Shown here piece by piece: positions 16,610 through 25,065 of a DNA stretch of 64,000 nucleotides. This stretch comes from Glycomyces fuscus. GTDB taxonomy: Bacteria > Actinomycetota > Actinomycetes > Streptosporangiales > Streptosporangiaceae. The DNA is taken from the NCBI GenBank assembly GCA_002529455.1, contig NYMS01000048.1, forward strand, positions 186,001-250,000, written 5' to 3'. The number at the start of each line of letters is the position of its first letter. The stretch's first letter is position 1. Position numbers and translations under genes: made by a program. Below the pieces are notes generated by a model, which saw nothing but the letters and a program-made list of their open reading frames with translations, did not search any database and was not told the DNA's origin.

Positions 16610-17800
16610 ATGAGCGATATGTTGCCGGGCGGCGGACTCCAGCAGGACAGGTTCCCGACAGTGCGCAAGGGCGGTTACGACAAGGCGCACGTCGACGACT
16701 ACTTCGTGCGGACGGACAACCAGGTCAAGAGCCTTCGCGATCGGCTCCAGCGGCTGGACGACGAGCTGGAGCAGTACAAGCGCGATCTCGCCATCGCCCG
16801 TGAGAAGGCGCAGGTCAAGCCGGAGCACGAGCAGATCAGCGAGCGCATGGCCGAGATCCTGCGCATCGCCGAGGAGGAGGCCCAGGAGCGCCGCTCCAGG
16901 GTCGAGTCCGAGGTGAAGGAGGCCGAGAAGAAGGCCCAGGAGGAGATCGCCAAGTACCGCAAGGACGCCGAGGAGCACGCCGAGCGGATCCTGTCCTCCG
17001 CGCGCTCGGAGGCCCACTCGATGGTCGACGGCGCCAAGAAGGAGGCCGAGCAGCTCCGGGAGCAGGCCAAGCAGGAGGGCGAGCGCCGCCTGAGCGAGGC
17101 CGAGGCGCGCGCGAAGAAGATCCACGACACCGCGGACCGCAGGCTCGCCACGCTCACCGCCACGCACGCCGAGGCGCTGCGCCGCCTCAAGGACATGCAC
17201 TCGACCCTGGCCGACCTGGTCGAGGCCGAGGACAAGGCGGGTGCCCTGGAGAGCGGCCTGTCCCGCGAGGAGATGGCCTCCGCCCCCTCCCAGGCCAAGC
17301 CCGCCCCGGTCAAGCCGGCCCCTGCCAAGCCCGCCGTGGCGGCCAAGGCCCCCGAGCGCGCCGCGGAGTCCGCCCGGCCGCAGTCCCGCCCCGAGGCGGC
17401 CGAGGGCAAGGAGGAGGCCACCACCAAGCTGCCTCCCCTCCAGCAGCCGGACGAGGCGACCGTGCGCATCAGGCCGGTGGCCAAGCCTGAGCAGGGCGGT
17501 CAGGACGCGGCGGGAGCCCCCTCCCCCAAGGACCAGGCCCAGTCCGCTCCCCGCCCTCCGCAGGGCGCCCGCTTCACCGGCCCCGCGCCCGAGGGCGACG
17601 AGGAGCCGCAGTCCGGCCCGCAGCAGGGCCAGGCGGGTCCTCAGCGGCCCCAGTCCGGCCCGCAGCAGGGGCAGAAGGACCACAAGGGCCAGGAGCAGGG
17701 CGGCGACCCGGGCGTCACCGGTGTCTACCGCAACCCGGAGTCGGGCCACAACCAGCCGCCCAAGGGCGACGACGGCGTCCGGGTCATCCGCAAGCCCTGA
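16610..17800 (+). CDS. DivIVA-domain coiled-coil protein (polar growth/cytoskeletal type)
   Basis: 396 residues. The N-terminal ~35 residues (FPTVRKGGYDKAHVDDYFVR) match the membrane-binding DivIVA motif. A continuous, highly charged Glu/Lys/Arg/Ala coiled coil follows (residues ~40-215). The last ~180 residues are Pro/Gln/Ala/Lys-rich and disordered, with two near-identical QSGPQQGQ repeats. This architecture is that of actinobacterial polar-growth or filament proteins (DivIVA, Scy and FilP families), acting at hyphal tips or septa. ATG at 16610 follows a purine-rich stretch (GAAGGGCAC). It stands alone and ends in a strong terminator. It is smaller than Scy and is not obviously the essential DivIVA, which usually lies near ftsZ. 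Confidence 0.8.
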   Translation: MSDMLPGGGLQQDRFPTVRKGGYDKAHVDDYFVRTDNQVKSLRDRLQRLDDELEQYKRDLAIAREKAQVKPEHEQISERMAEILRIAEEEAQERRSRVESEVKEAEKKAQEEIAKYRKDAEEHAERILSSARSEAHSMVDGAKKEAEQLREQAKQEGERRLSEAEARAKKIHDTADRRLATLTATHAEALRRLKDMHSTLADLVEAEDKAGALESGLSREEMASAPSQAKPAPVKPAPAKPAVAAKAPERAAESARPQSRPEAAEGKEEATTKLPPLQQPDEATVRIRPVAKPEQGGQDAAGAPSPKDQAQSAPRPPQGARFTGPAPEGDEEPQSGPQQGQAGPQRPQSGPQQGQKDHKGQEQGGDPGVTGVYRNPESGHNQPPKGDDGVRVIRKP

Positions 17801-17887
17801 TCCCGCGGGCTCCGCGCGGACGGGAGCACCCGAGGAGGTCCTGTCCGGATCGCGGCGCCCCGGCGGTGCGCCGCTTCGGAACGCCCT

Positions 17888-17918
17888 CCGGGGGCGGGGA
17901 CCCGTTTCCCGCCCCCGG
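17888..17918 (+). terminator. Rho-independent terminator of the DivIVA-like gene
   Basis: CCGGGGGCGGG (17888-17898) pairs with CCCGCCCCCGG (17908-17918) across nine bases, and the stem is followed by cgtttt, one of the few U-tracts in this window. Confidence 0.85.
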
Positions 17919-17960
17919 CGTTTTGTGGCCGGATGTAGGGTGAAGTCCGCCTTGTCGCAG

Positions 17961-17984
17961 GCTGTCGGCTACGATGCCGACAGC
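17961..17984 (+). promoter_or_regulatory. Hairpin/promoter overlapping the acetyltransferase start
   Basis: GCTGTCGGC-tacgat-GCCGACAGC is a perfect 9-bp inverted repeat. Its loop is a good -10 hexamer (TACGAT, 17970-17975). With transcription starting about 7-10 bases later, the ATG at 17986 would be at or near the 5' end of a leaderless mRNA. Confidence 0.45.
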
Positions 17985-17985
17985 C

Positions 17986-18435
17986 ATGATTATCCGCGCG
18001 GCCATCCGGTCGGACCTCGGTGCGATTCTGCGTCTTCTCAGGGAGCTCGGCGACACCAGCCACGCGCAGAGCGCGCACGTCCGCATGTCCTCCGCCGCCG
18101 TGCGCGCCTGGACGCGGATGGAGAACGACCCCGACCGCACGATCCTCGTCGCCGAGCAGCGCGGTCAGATCATCGGCACCCTGGACCTGCTGGTGGTGGC
18201 CAACCTGACCCACGACGCCCAGCCCTGGGCCGTGGTGGGCAACCTCGTGGTCGACCCCCTGACCCGGGGCCACGGCATCGGCCGGGCGCTCATGGAGGAC
18301 GCGCTCGACCGCGCCACGCGGGCCGGGTGCTACAAGGTGGAGCTGCTGGCGCACGAGAACGGGCAGGGCGTCCACGGGTTCTACGCCGCGCTGGGCTTCG
18401 ACAACTCCGCCGAGGGCTTCCGCCGCTACCTGTGA
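17986..18435 (+). CDS. GNAT-family N-acetyltransferase
   Basis: 149 residues (153 if the ATG at 17974 is used). This is the compact GNAT fold: IIRAAIRSDLGAILRL at the start, a central strand (WAVVGNLVVDPLTRGHGIGRALM) containing the acetyl-CoA P-loop RGHGIG near residue 98, and the C-terminal FYAALGFDNSAEGFRRY segment. It transfers an acetyl group from acetyl-CoA to an unknown small-molecule or peptide amine. No ribosome site precedes either ATG, and a hairpin with a -10-like loop ends one base before the second ATG, suggesting leaderless translation from 17986. It is convergent with the MFS exporter, only nine bases apart. Confidence 0.9.
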   Translation: MIIRAAIRSDLGAILRLLRELGDTSHAQSAHVRMSSAAVRAWTRMENDPDRTILVAEQRGQIIGTLDLLVVANLTHDAQPWAVVGNLVVDPLTRGHGIGRALMEDALDRATRAGCYKVELLAHENGQGVHGFYAALGFDNSAEGFRRYL

Positions 18436-18444
18436 CCCGCGGGG

Positions 18445-20208
18445 TCAGCGCTTGGCCGCCGAGCCCCCGCGCAGCGGCACGCCCCGCATGAACGCCACGG
18501 TGACCAGCCCGATCACCGCGACCGGGATCCCGGCCAGGAACACGCCCTGCATGGCGTGGTCGAAGGCGCCCACGACCACCTCACGGACCGGCTCCGGTAG
18601 CGAGTGCACCAGCTCGGGGGAGCCCTGCGCGGCCTCGGCGGCCTCCGACAGGCCGACCGACAGCTCCTCCGCGCCCGAGTCGGTCCCGGCCGCGGCGTCC
18701 GCCGCGACCCGCGCCTGGGCGTCGGCCGACGCCTGGGCCAGCGCGGCGTTGAGCCGCCCCACCATCACCGCGCCGAACGCGGCCACGCCGGTGGCGCCGC
18801 CCAGGTTGCGGAAGAACACCACGGAGGCCGTGCCCGTGGCCATGTCCGTCACGGGCAGGGAGCTCTGCGTCGCCAGCAGCAGGATCTGCATGCACAGGCC
18901 GAGCCCCAGGCCGACCATCGCCTGGCCCCCGACCACCGTGGTCAGGCCGGGGTCCAGGTGGGCCAGGCTGAGGGCGGTGAACCCGACCAGGCACAGGACC
19001 ATGCCCGTGACCGGGTAGACCTTCCAGCGGCCGCTGCCGCCCACCGCGTAGCCGGATCCGATCGAGGTGACCAGGAACGACGCCACCAGCGGCAGCGTCA
19101 TCAGGCCCGACACGGTCGGCGTCATGCCGTGCACCATCTGGAGGTACTGCGGCATGTAGATGATCAGGCCGAACATCATCATCCCGACGCAGGCCGACCC
19201 GAGCGAGGACAGCACGAACGTCCGGTCGCCGAACAGGCTGGCCGGGATGATCGGCTCCGGCGCCCGCCGCTCGACCACCACGGCGGCGGCCGTGAGCAGG
19301 ACGGCCGCCGCGCCCAGGGCGTAGGACAGCGGCGAGTTCCACGGGAACTGGGTGCCGCCCAGGCTGAGCAGCACGATCGCGGTGCTCGCCGCGCTGAAGA
19401 TCAGCCCGGCGCCCAGCCAGTCCACGGGGGTGCCCCGGCGGGGGACGAAGGGCATGGTGAACATGAACTGGATGACGACGAAGGCGAACAGGGCCAGCGG
19501 CACGGTGATGAGGAAGCACCACCTCCAGCCGAGCGGGCTGTCCACCAGGAACCCGCCCACCAGCGGCCCCAGGACGGTGGAGACCCCGAACACCATGCCG
19601 ATGAGGCCGCTGTAGCGGCCGCGTTCGCGGGGCGGGACCACGTCTCCCAGGATGATGTTGGGCAGCGTGGCCAACCCGCCGACGCCCAGCCCCTGGAGGG
19701 CGCGGGCCGCGATCAGCCAGTTGATGTCCTGCGCCATGCCCGCGGCGACCGAGGCCACGATGAAGATGCCCAGGGCCAGCTGGAAGAGGAGCTTGCGGCC
19801 CCAGATGTCGGAGAGCTTGCCCCACACGGGGGTGGAGGCGGTCATCGTGAGCAGGGCCGACGTGGCGACCCAGGCCAGGCGGTCCTGGCCGCCGAGTTCG
19901 CCCATGATCGTCGGCAGGGCGGTGCCCACGATGGAGTTGGTGAGCATCGAGGTGAGCATGGCCAGGACCAGGCCGACCATGATGCGGCGCACGACGCGGC
20001 GCGAGGGCAGCCCGGGCGCCTCCTCGGCGGGGGGCCCGGCCGCGGCGGCCGCGGCGGGGGCCTCCCCGGGCGCGTCCCCGGCCCGGGTGTGCGCCGGGGG
20101 TGTCGACCTGGGGGGATCATCGGAGGTCTGTGTCCCCGCGACCGGCTCGACGCCGACGCCCGGGGGCGTGTCCCCGGCCCCGGTTCCTCCACGCAACGAC
20201 TGTTCCAC
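18445..20208 (-). CDS. MFS drug exporter, DHA2 (14-helix) family
   Basis: 587 residues. A ~70-residue Pro/Ala-rich cytoplasmic N-terminus precedes 14 predicted membrane helices. DHA2 signatures are visible: VATSALLTMTASTPVWGKLSDIWGRK (motif A region, core GKLSDIWGRK), and ALQGLGVGGLATLPNIILGDVVPPRERGRYSG (motif C region, core LQGLGVGG). A long extracytoplasmic loop with Ala/Glu/Ser lies before the last helix. It probably exports hydrophobic drugs or metabolites using the proton gradient. The GTG at 20206-20208 follows a G-run. It is divergent from a TetR gene. Its promoter (TTGACA-17-TATACC) has an operator palindrome overlapping the -35, so TetR repression is likely. Confidence 0.93.
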   Translation of the reverse strand: MEQSLRGGTGAGDTPPGVGVEPVAGTQTSDDPPRSTPPAHTRAGDAPGEAPAAAAAAGPPAEEAPGLPSRRVVRRIMVGLVLAMLTSMLTNSIVGTALPTIMGELGGQDRLAWVATSALLTMTASTPVWGKLSDIWGRKLLFQLALGIFIVASVAAGMAQDINWLIAARALQGLGVGGLATLPNIILGDVVPPRERGRYSGLIGMVFGVSTVLGPLVGGFLVDSPLGWRWCFLITVPLALFAFVVIQFMFTMPFVPRRGTPVDWLGAGLIFSAASTAIVLLSLGGTQFPWNSPLSYALGAAAVLLTAAAVVVERRAPEPIIPASLFGDRTFVLSSLGSACVGMMMFGLIIYMPQYLQMVHGMTPTVSGLMTLPLVASFLVTSIGSGYAVGGSGRWKVYPVTGMVLCLVGFTALSLAHLDPGLTTVVGGQAMVGLGLGLCMQILLLATQSSLPVTDMATGTASVVFFRNLGGATGVAAFGAVMVGRLNAALAQASADAQARVAADAAAGTDSGAEELSVGLSEAAEAAQGSPELVHSLPEPVREVVVGAFDHAMQGVFLAGIPVAVIGLVTVAFMRGVPLRGGSAAKR

Positions 20209-20276
20209 GCAAACCCCCCGATCGCGGACGCACGAAAGGCCCCACGGCGTGCTGCCGGGGGCGTCGTCCTTCCCCA

Positions 20277-20305
20277 GGTATATGTAAACACTGTTGACCT
20301 GTCAA
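20277..20305 (-). promoter_or_regulatory. MFS exporter promoter with overlapping TetR operator
   Basis: On the minus strand TTGACA (20300-20305), a 17-base spacer and TATACC (20277-20282) form a strong promoter. The palindrome TTGAC-ct-GTCAA (20294-20305) covers the -35 box, the expected position for repression by the divergently encoded TetR protein. Confidence 0.75.
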
Positions 20306-20402
20306 ATCGATATCTCTCCGCACGTTTCGGTATGCGTGGGTTCGCCGGAGGTGTCAACCTGGAGTCCTGACAGCCAGACCGCAGCCGCCAAGGGGTACGT
20401 AG

Positions 20403-21026
20403 ATGGACCGTCCGGAGGAAACCGGAGGCGGCCCTGGGCCGACGCGGGGGCGGGAGGCCACGAGGGCCCGCATCCTCGCCAGTGCCAAGGAACTGTTCAC
20501 CAACGAGGGCTACGGTTCGGTGTCGTCGAGGATGATCGCCGCGCACGCGGGGGTCAACGTCGCGCTCATCAACCGCTACTTCGGGGCCAAGAGCGGCCTG
20601 CTGTCCGAGCTCCTGCGCGAGGACGGCGTCTTCCCTGGGCTGATCGAGGGGGACCCCGCCACCCTCACCCGGCGGCTGGCCGAGCACGCGGTGAGCCGCC
20701 TGCACGGCGAGGCCACCGCGCTCCAGCGCGCCCTGGACGACTCCGCGGGCGACCCCGACCTCCAGGCGGTCTACCAGGGGCGGATCACCAGCGCGATGAT
20801 CGACCCGCTGACGGTCTACCTGGGCGGGGACGACGCCCGGGCGCACGCCTCCCTGCTGTCGGCCGTGATGCTGGGGCTGACCCGCGTGCGCGTGGTCGAG
20901 GGGGCCACGGCGCTGCGCGCGCTCGACCGCGAACGGCTCACGGAGCGGCTCCAGTCGCTGCTGGACCTGTGCCTGGACGGCTTCGGCGACCCGGACGACG
21001 GCGGGGAGGGACCGGGGCGCGGGTGA
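20403..21026 (+). CDS. TetR-family transcriptional regulator of the adjacent MFS exporter
   Basis: 207 residues. A Gly/Pro-rich N-terminal tail precedes the TetR DNA-binding domain (ILASAKELFTNEGYGSVSSR, then MIAAHAGVNVALINRYFGAK as recognition helix, residues ~20-68). A variable helical ligand domain follows. ATG at 20403 follows an AAGGGG element. The gene pairs divergently with the MFS exporter and its candidate operator lies in between. It most likely represses the exporter and itself until an exported compound binds. Confidence 0.9.
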   Translation: MDRPEETGGGPGPTRGREATRARILASAKELFTNEGYGSVSSRMIAAHAGVNVALINRYFGAKSGLLSELLREDGVFPGLIEGDPATLTRRLAEHAVSRLHGEATALQRALDDSAGDPDLQAVYQGRITSAMIDPLTVYLGGDDARAHASLLSAVMLGLTRVRVVEGATALRALDRERLTERLQSLLDLCLDGFGDPDDGGEGPGRG

Positions 21027-21079
21027 CCCCGGAGGGGGCGGCCCCCGGAGGGGCTCCGACGGCGGTTCGGGGACACGCG

Positions 21080-21094
21080 TTGCCGCTTCGGCAA
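21080..21094 (+). terminator. Small hairpin after the TetR gene
   Basis: TTGCCG-ctt-CGGCAA (21080-21094) is a perfect 6-bp stem with three loop bases, 54 bases after the TetR stop and 56 before the methyltransferase start. It could be a terminator or an operator. Confidence 0.4.
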
Positions 21095-21149
21095 AGAACG
21101 TCGCGCTCCGCGGGCCGCGTGTGGAGAGTGGGGTGCGGAGGTGGTCGAC

Positions 21150-21806
21150 ATGGCCGGTGAACACGCGGCGGACTCCCCGCCCGAGGAGATGGGCGAGGAC
21201 TTCTGGAACGAGCGCTACCGCTCGAAGGAGCGGATCTGGAGCGGGAACCCGAACCGCCACCTGGTGTCCGAGGCGGCGGACCTGGAGCCCGGCCGGGCGC
21301 TGGACGTGGGCAGCGGTGAGGGCGCGGACGCGCTCTGGCTGGCGGAGCGGGGCTGGCGGGTGACCGCGCTCGACATCTCGTCCGTGGCGCTGGAGAGGGC
21401 CGCCGCCCACGCCCGTGAGCGGGGCGCGGACGTGGCCGGACGCGTCACGTGGACGTGGGCGGACGTGACCCGCTGGGACCCGCCCGAGAGCGCCTTCGAC
21501 CTGGTGACGGCGCAGTTCATGCACCTGCCGCCGGAGCGGCGCGCACGGTTCTTCCCCGCATTGGCCTCCGCGGTCGCGCCCGGGGGAGAGCTGCTGGTCA
21601 TCGCGCACCACCCGCGCGACCTGGAGGAGGGGGTGCCGCGCCCGCCCGACCCCGAGCTGTTCTACACGGGGGACGAGGTGGTGGCGGCCCTGCCCGAGGG
21701 GGAGTGGACGGTGCTGGCCGACGAGGTCCGCACCGGCACCTCCGTCCTGGGCGGGGAGACCTACACCGTGCGCGACGTGGTGGTCCGCGCCCGCCGCGAG
21801 GCCTGA
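21150..21806 (+). CDS. SAM-dependent methyltransferase (class I, TehB/TPMT-like)
   Basis: 218 residues. The N-terminal FWNERYRSKERIWSGNPN segment is typical of the tellurite-resistance/thiopurine methyltransferase-like group. Motif I is ALDVGSGEGADALWLA (near residues 50-65), with an acidic residue ending the second strand (VTALDIS) and a post-I VTAQFMHLPPERR segment. It methylates an unknown small molecule in the cytoplasm. ATG at 21150 is chosen because GGAGG lies 8 bases upstream; a GTG at 21141 overlaps that site. It may be cotranscribed with the TetR gene, but a small hairpin lies between them. Confidence 0.88.
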   Translation: MAGEHAADSPPEEMGEDFWNERYRSKERIWSGNPNRHLVSEAADLEPGRALDVGSGEGADALWLAERGWRVTALDISSVALERAAAHARERGADVAGRVTWTWADVTRWDPPESAFDLVTAQFMHLPPERRARFFPALASAVAPGGELLVIAHHPRDLEEGVPRPPDPELFYTGDEVVAALPEGEWTVLADEVRTGTSVLGGETYTVRDVVVRARREA

Positions 21807-21883
21807 CCGGGGCCCGCCGGAGGCGTCGGGGGCACGGCCGGGCGCGTCCCGTCGGTGTCCCCGGGCCTCCCCGGGTCGCGGGC

Positions 21884-21913
21884 GGCCGGGCGTCCCGGGC
21901 GGGACGCCCGGCC
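21884..21913. terminator. Bidirectional terminator between methyltransferase and ridA
   Basis: A 13-bp perfect stem, GGCCGGGCGTCCC (21884-21896) with its complement at 21901-21913, with a 4-base loop, between convergent genes. Confidence 0.85.
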
Positions 21914-21926
21914 GGGCGGGAGCGGC

Positions 21927-22307
21927 TCAGCCGCGGAGCTTGGCCACCACGTCGATCTCCACGAGGATGTCCGCCAGGTCCGAGCCCACGGTGGTGCGCA
22001 CGGGGTAGGGGGCGCTGAAGTGCTCCTCGTACACGGCGTTGAACTCCGGGAAGTCCGCCTTGAGGTTCTCCAGGTGGACGGTCGCCTTCACGACGTCGTC
22101 CAGTGTGAGTCCGTGCTCGGCCAGCACGGCGGAGATGTTGGCCAGGACCTGGGCGGTCTGCTCGCCCACGGTCGGGGCCACGCGGCCGGTGCCGGGCTCC
22201 TGCGGGCCGAAGCCCGCGGTGTACAGGAACCCGCCCGCGACCACTCCCTGGCTGTACGCCCCGGCCGGGGCGGGGGCGCTGTCGGTGCGGACCGCCTTCT
22301 TGGACAT
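21927..22307 (-). CDS. ridA: RidA family enamine/imine deaminase
   Basis: 126 residues, the typical RidA length. It has the trimer-forming signature: GAYSQGVVAGGFLYTAGFGP (residues ~16-35), QTAQVLANISAVLAEHG, VVKATVHL, and YPVRTTVG with the active-site Arg near residue 104, then VEIDVVA. It hydrolyses reactive imines released by PLP or amino-acid oxidising enzymes. It is divergent from a D-aminoacylase and PfkB kinase, and RidA proteins are common partners of D-amino-acid catabolism. ATG at 22305-22307 has GGAG upstream. It shares the intergenic operator at 22383-22401. Confidence 0.95.
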   Translation of the reverse strand: MSKKAVRTDSAPAPAGAYSQGVVAGGFLYTAGFGPQEPGTGRVAPTVGEQTAQVLANISAVLAEHGLTLDDVVKATVHLENLKADFPEFNAVYEEHFSAPYPVRTTVGSDLADILVEIDVVAKLRG

Positions 22308-22382
22308 CCGTGGACTCCTTCGCTGGGCTGTGCCGGCGGCGCGTGCGCGCGCCGGTGCCCGTGCCGTTTCACGGGCGATTTA

Positions 22383-22401
22383 TTGGCAACAAAGTTATCA
22401 A
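22383..22401. promoter_or_regulatory. Operator-like palindrome between ridA and D-aminoacylase gene
   Basis: TTGGCAACAAAGTTATCAA reads as TTGnnAAC-aaa-GTTnnCAA, an imperfect palindrome in an unusually AT-rich island (22380-22408). It lies between divergent genes and probably binds a catabolic repressor that is not encoded in the window. Confidence 0.6.
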
Positions 22402-22490
22402 TTATCTTCCGGGCAGCGTATCTTGGCCACACCGGAAACCGGTCGGCCGCGCGCCGTACCGGAGTGACCGGTACGTCGAACGGAGGAACA

Positions 22491-24089
22491 GTGCATCCCG
22501 AGACCGTACTCACCGGCGGACGGGTGGTCGACGGCACCGGCGGTCCTTCCCGCCGCGCCGACCTCGTCCTCCGCGACGGCCGCATCGCCCACATCGTCCC
22601 ACCCGGGAGCGCGCGCACCACGGGCACCGTCGTGGACGTGGAGGGGCTCGCGGTCACCCCGGGGTTCATCGACATGCACTCCCACTCGGACCTGGCCGTC
22701 CTCGCCGACCCCGCGCACGAGGCCAAGACCCTCCAGGGCGTCACCCTGGAGGTCCTGGGCCAGGACGGGCTCGGCTACGCCCCCGTCACCGACGACACCG
22801 TCGAGGAGCTGCGCGCCCGGATCGCCGCGTGGAACGGCCTGCCCGACCTCGACCACTCCTGGCGCACCGTCGGCGAGTACCTCGACCGGATCGACGCGGG
22901 CGCCCCCGTCAACGCCGCCGTCCTCGTCCCCCAGGGAAACGTGCGCATGGCCGTCGTGGGCGGCGAGGACCGCCCCCCGACCGCCGACGAGCTCGACCGC
23001 ATGCGCCGGATCGTCGCCCGGGGCATGGCCGACGGCGCGCACGGACTGTCCACCGGACTGACCTACACCCCCGGCATGTACGCCACCGACGAGGAGATCG
23101 TCGCCCTCCTCGAACCCGTCCGCGCCGCGGGCGGCTACTACTGCCCCCACCACCGCAACTACGGCTCCCGGGTCGTGGAGTCGTACCGGGAGTGCCTGGA
23201 GATCGCGCGCCTCGCCCAGGTCGCCCTGCACCTGGCGCACTGCCACGTCAACTTCCCGCAGAACCGCGGCCGCGCCCCCGAGGTCCTGGACGCCATCGAC
23301 GAGGCCACCGTCCGCTACGGCCTCGACGTCACCCTCGACAGCTACCCCTACCGGGCCAGCGCCACCCACCTGGGCGCCCCGCTGCCCGGCTGGGTGCAGA
23401 CCGGCGGCACCGCCGCCACCCTGGAGCGCCTGCGCGACGCCCCCACCCGCGCGCGCGTCCTGCGCGAGATCGAGGAGGAGGGCACCGACGGCAACCACGG
23501 CGTCCCCATGGACTGGTCCGCCATCGTCGTCACCGGCGTCGCCGACCCCGGCCTGTCCTGGGCCGTCGGGTCCTCCGTCGCCGAGCTCGCGCGCACGCGC
23601 GGCCGCCGCCCCGGCGACCTCTACATGGAGCTGCTCGTGGCCGACGGACTGCGCAGCGGCTGCCTGCTCCAGGTGGGAAACGAGGAGAACATCCGCACCA
23701 TCATGCGGCACAGCTCCCACACCGCCGGGAGCGACGGCATCCTCGTCGGAGACAGGCCGCACCCGCGCGGCTGGGGCACCTTCCCCCGCTACCTGGGCCA
23801 CTACGTGCGCGAACTCGGCGTGCTCACGCTGGAGGAGTGCGTCCGCCACCTCACCTCCCGGCCCGCGCGTAGACTCGGCCTCACCGACCGAGGCGTCATC
23901 CAGGCCGGCGCGGTCGCCGACCTGGTGGTCCTCGACCCCGCCACCGTGGACGCCCGCGCCACCTACGAGGAGCCGCGCCTCGCCCCCCGGGGCATCCACC
24001 ACGTCCTCGTGTCGGGGAACTTCACCGTCCGGGACGGCCGTCGCACCGACCGCCTGCCCGGCCGATCCCTCCGGAGGAACCGCCGATGA
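22491..24089 (+). CDS. N-acyl-D-amino-acid deacylase (D-aminoacylase, amidohydrolase superfamily)
   Basis: 532 residues. It releases D-amino acids from their N-acyl derivatives using a zinc-type metal centre. The N-terminal beta-sandwich precedes the HSHSD metal motif near residue 63. A Cys in the TLEVLGQDGLGY region is absent. The metal-binding LAHCHVN segment lies near 246, and LQVGNEENIRTIMRH and GSDGILVGD, with the catalytic Asp, lie near 396-420. GTG at 22491 follows GGAGGAACA. Its stop overlaps the PfkB start (ATGA), so the two are translationally coupled. Context with RidA and a sugar-acid-type kinase suggests a route for salvage of N-acyl-D-amino acids, perhaps from peptidoglycan-derived molecules (inference). 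Confidence 0.92.
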   Translation: MHPETVLTGGRVVDGTGGPSRRADLVLRDGRIAHIVPPGSARTTGTVVDVEGLAVTPGFIDMHSHSDLAVLADPAHEAKTLQGVTLEVLGQDGLGYAPVTDDTVEELRARIAAWNGLPDLDHSWRTVGEYLDRIDAGAPVNAAVLVPQGNVRMAVVGGEDRPPTADELDRMRRIVARGMADGAHGLSTGLTYTPGMYATDEEIVALLEPVRAAGGYYCPHHRNYGSRVVESYRECLEIARLAQVALHLAHCHVNFPQNRGRAPEVLDAIDEATVRYGLDVTLDSYPYRASATHLGAPLPGWVQTGGTAATLERLRDAPTRARVLREIEEEGTDGNHGVPMDWSAIVVTGVADPGLSWAVGSSVAELARTRGRRPGDLYMELLVADGLRSGCLLQVGNEENIRTIMRHSSHTAGSDGILVGDRPHPRGWGTFPRYLGHYVRELGVLTLEECVRHLTSRPARRLGLTDRGVIQAGAVADLVVLDPATVDARATYEEPRLAPRGIHHVLVSGNFTVRDGRRTDRLPGRSLRRNRR

Positions 24090-25048
24090 GCGAGCACCCG
24101 ACCCCCGCGGGAAGCGAGCCGACGAACAGGGCCGACGTCGTCTGCGTCGGCGAGACCATGGCGGTGCTCACCCCGGCCGAGGCGCTCTCGGCCGGAACGA
24201 AGCTGGTGGTGGGCACCGGCGGCGCGGAGTCCAACGTGGCGGTCGCCCTGGCCGCCCTGGGGCACGGCGCCTCCTGGGTCAGCCGTGTCGGCGACGACCC
24301 CTTCGGCCGGATCGTCACCGGGGCCGTCGCCGGGTGCGGCGTGGACGTGACCGGCGTGGAGGCGGACCCCGAGCGCCCCACCGGCCTGTACGTCAAGGAC
24401 ACCGGCCCCGGCGGCGCGGGCGTGCTGTACTACCGCGCCGGTTCGGCCGCGTCCGCGCTGTCGGCCGCCGACGCCGAGCGGGTGTGGGCGCGCGACCCCC
24501 GCGCGGTCCACCTGTCCGGCATCACCCCGGCCCTGTCCGCGCGCGCCGCCGCGCTCGTGGAGCACCTGCTGGACCGGCGGACCGGCAACGGCGCGCTGCG
24601 CTCCTTCGACGTCAACCACCGGCCCGCCCTGTGGCACCCCAGGACCGCCGCGCCGGTGCTGCTCGACCTGGCCCGCCGTGCCGACGTGGTCCTCGTGGGC
24701 CGGGACGAGGCCGAGCGGCTGTGGGGCACCCCGGCGGCCGAGGACGTGCGAGCGGTGCTGCCCGAGGTCCCGGTCCTGGTGGTCAAGGACGCCGAGCACG
24801 GCGCGACCTGCTTCGACGAGGACGGCGCGGTGTTCGTACCGTCCCCTCCGGTGGACGTGGTCGAGGCGGTGGGCGCGGGCGACGCGTTCGCCGCCGGGTT
24901 CCTGTCCGGCCTGCTCGACGGCCTGTCCGTGGAGCGGCGGCTGCGCCTGGGCCACGCGGTCGCGGGCGCCGTGCTGCGCTCGCCCGGGGACACCCTGGAG
25001 GAACTGCCCGGGGACGTCGCCGCGATCCGCGGCTCCGCGGGGCTCTGA
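24086..25048 (+). CDS. PfkB-family carbohydrate kinase (2-keto-3-deoxygluconate kinase-like)
   Basis: 320 residues. PfkB signature 1 (GGAESNVAVALAALGHGASW) lies near residue 45 and signature 2 (VVEAVGAGDAFAAGFLSGLL) near 258; the latter holds the catalytic Asp of GAGD. The N-terminal VCVGETMAVLTP and the SFDVNHRPALW segment are like those of KDG kinases. It phosphorylates a sugar or sugar acid with ATP. It overlaps the D-aminoacylase by four bases and so shares its expression. A kinase beside a D-aminoacylase suggests the acyl or sugar part of the substrate enters central metabolism. The precise substrate is unknown. Confidence 0.9.
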   Translation: MSEHPTPAGSEPTNRADVVCVGETMAVLTPAEALSAGTKLVVGTGGAESNVAVALAALGHGASWVSRVGDDPFGRIVTGAVAGCGVDVTGVEADPERPTGLYVKDTGPGGAGVLYYRAGSAASALSAADAERVWARDPRAVHLSGITPALSARAAALVEHLLDRRTGNGALRSFDVNHRPALWHPRTAAPVLLDLARRADVVLVGRDEAERLWGTPAAEDVRAVLPEVPVLVVKDAEHGATCFDEDGAVFVPSPPVDVVEAVGAGDAFAAGFLSGLLDGLSVERRLRLGHAVAGAVLRSPGDTLEELPGDVAAIRGSAGL

Positions 25049-25065
25049 GCGCCCGCCCCGGCCGG

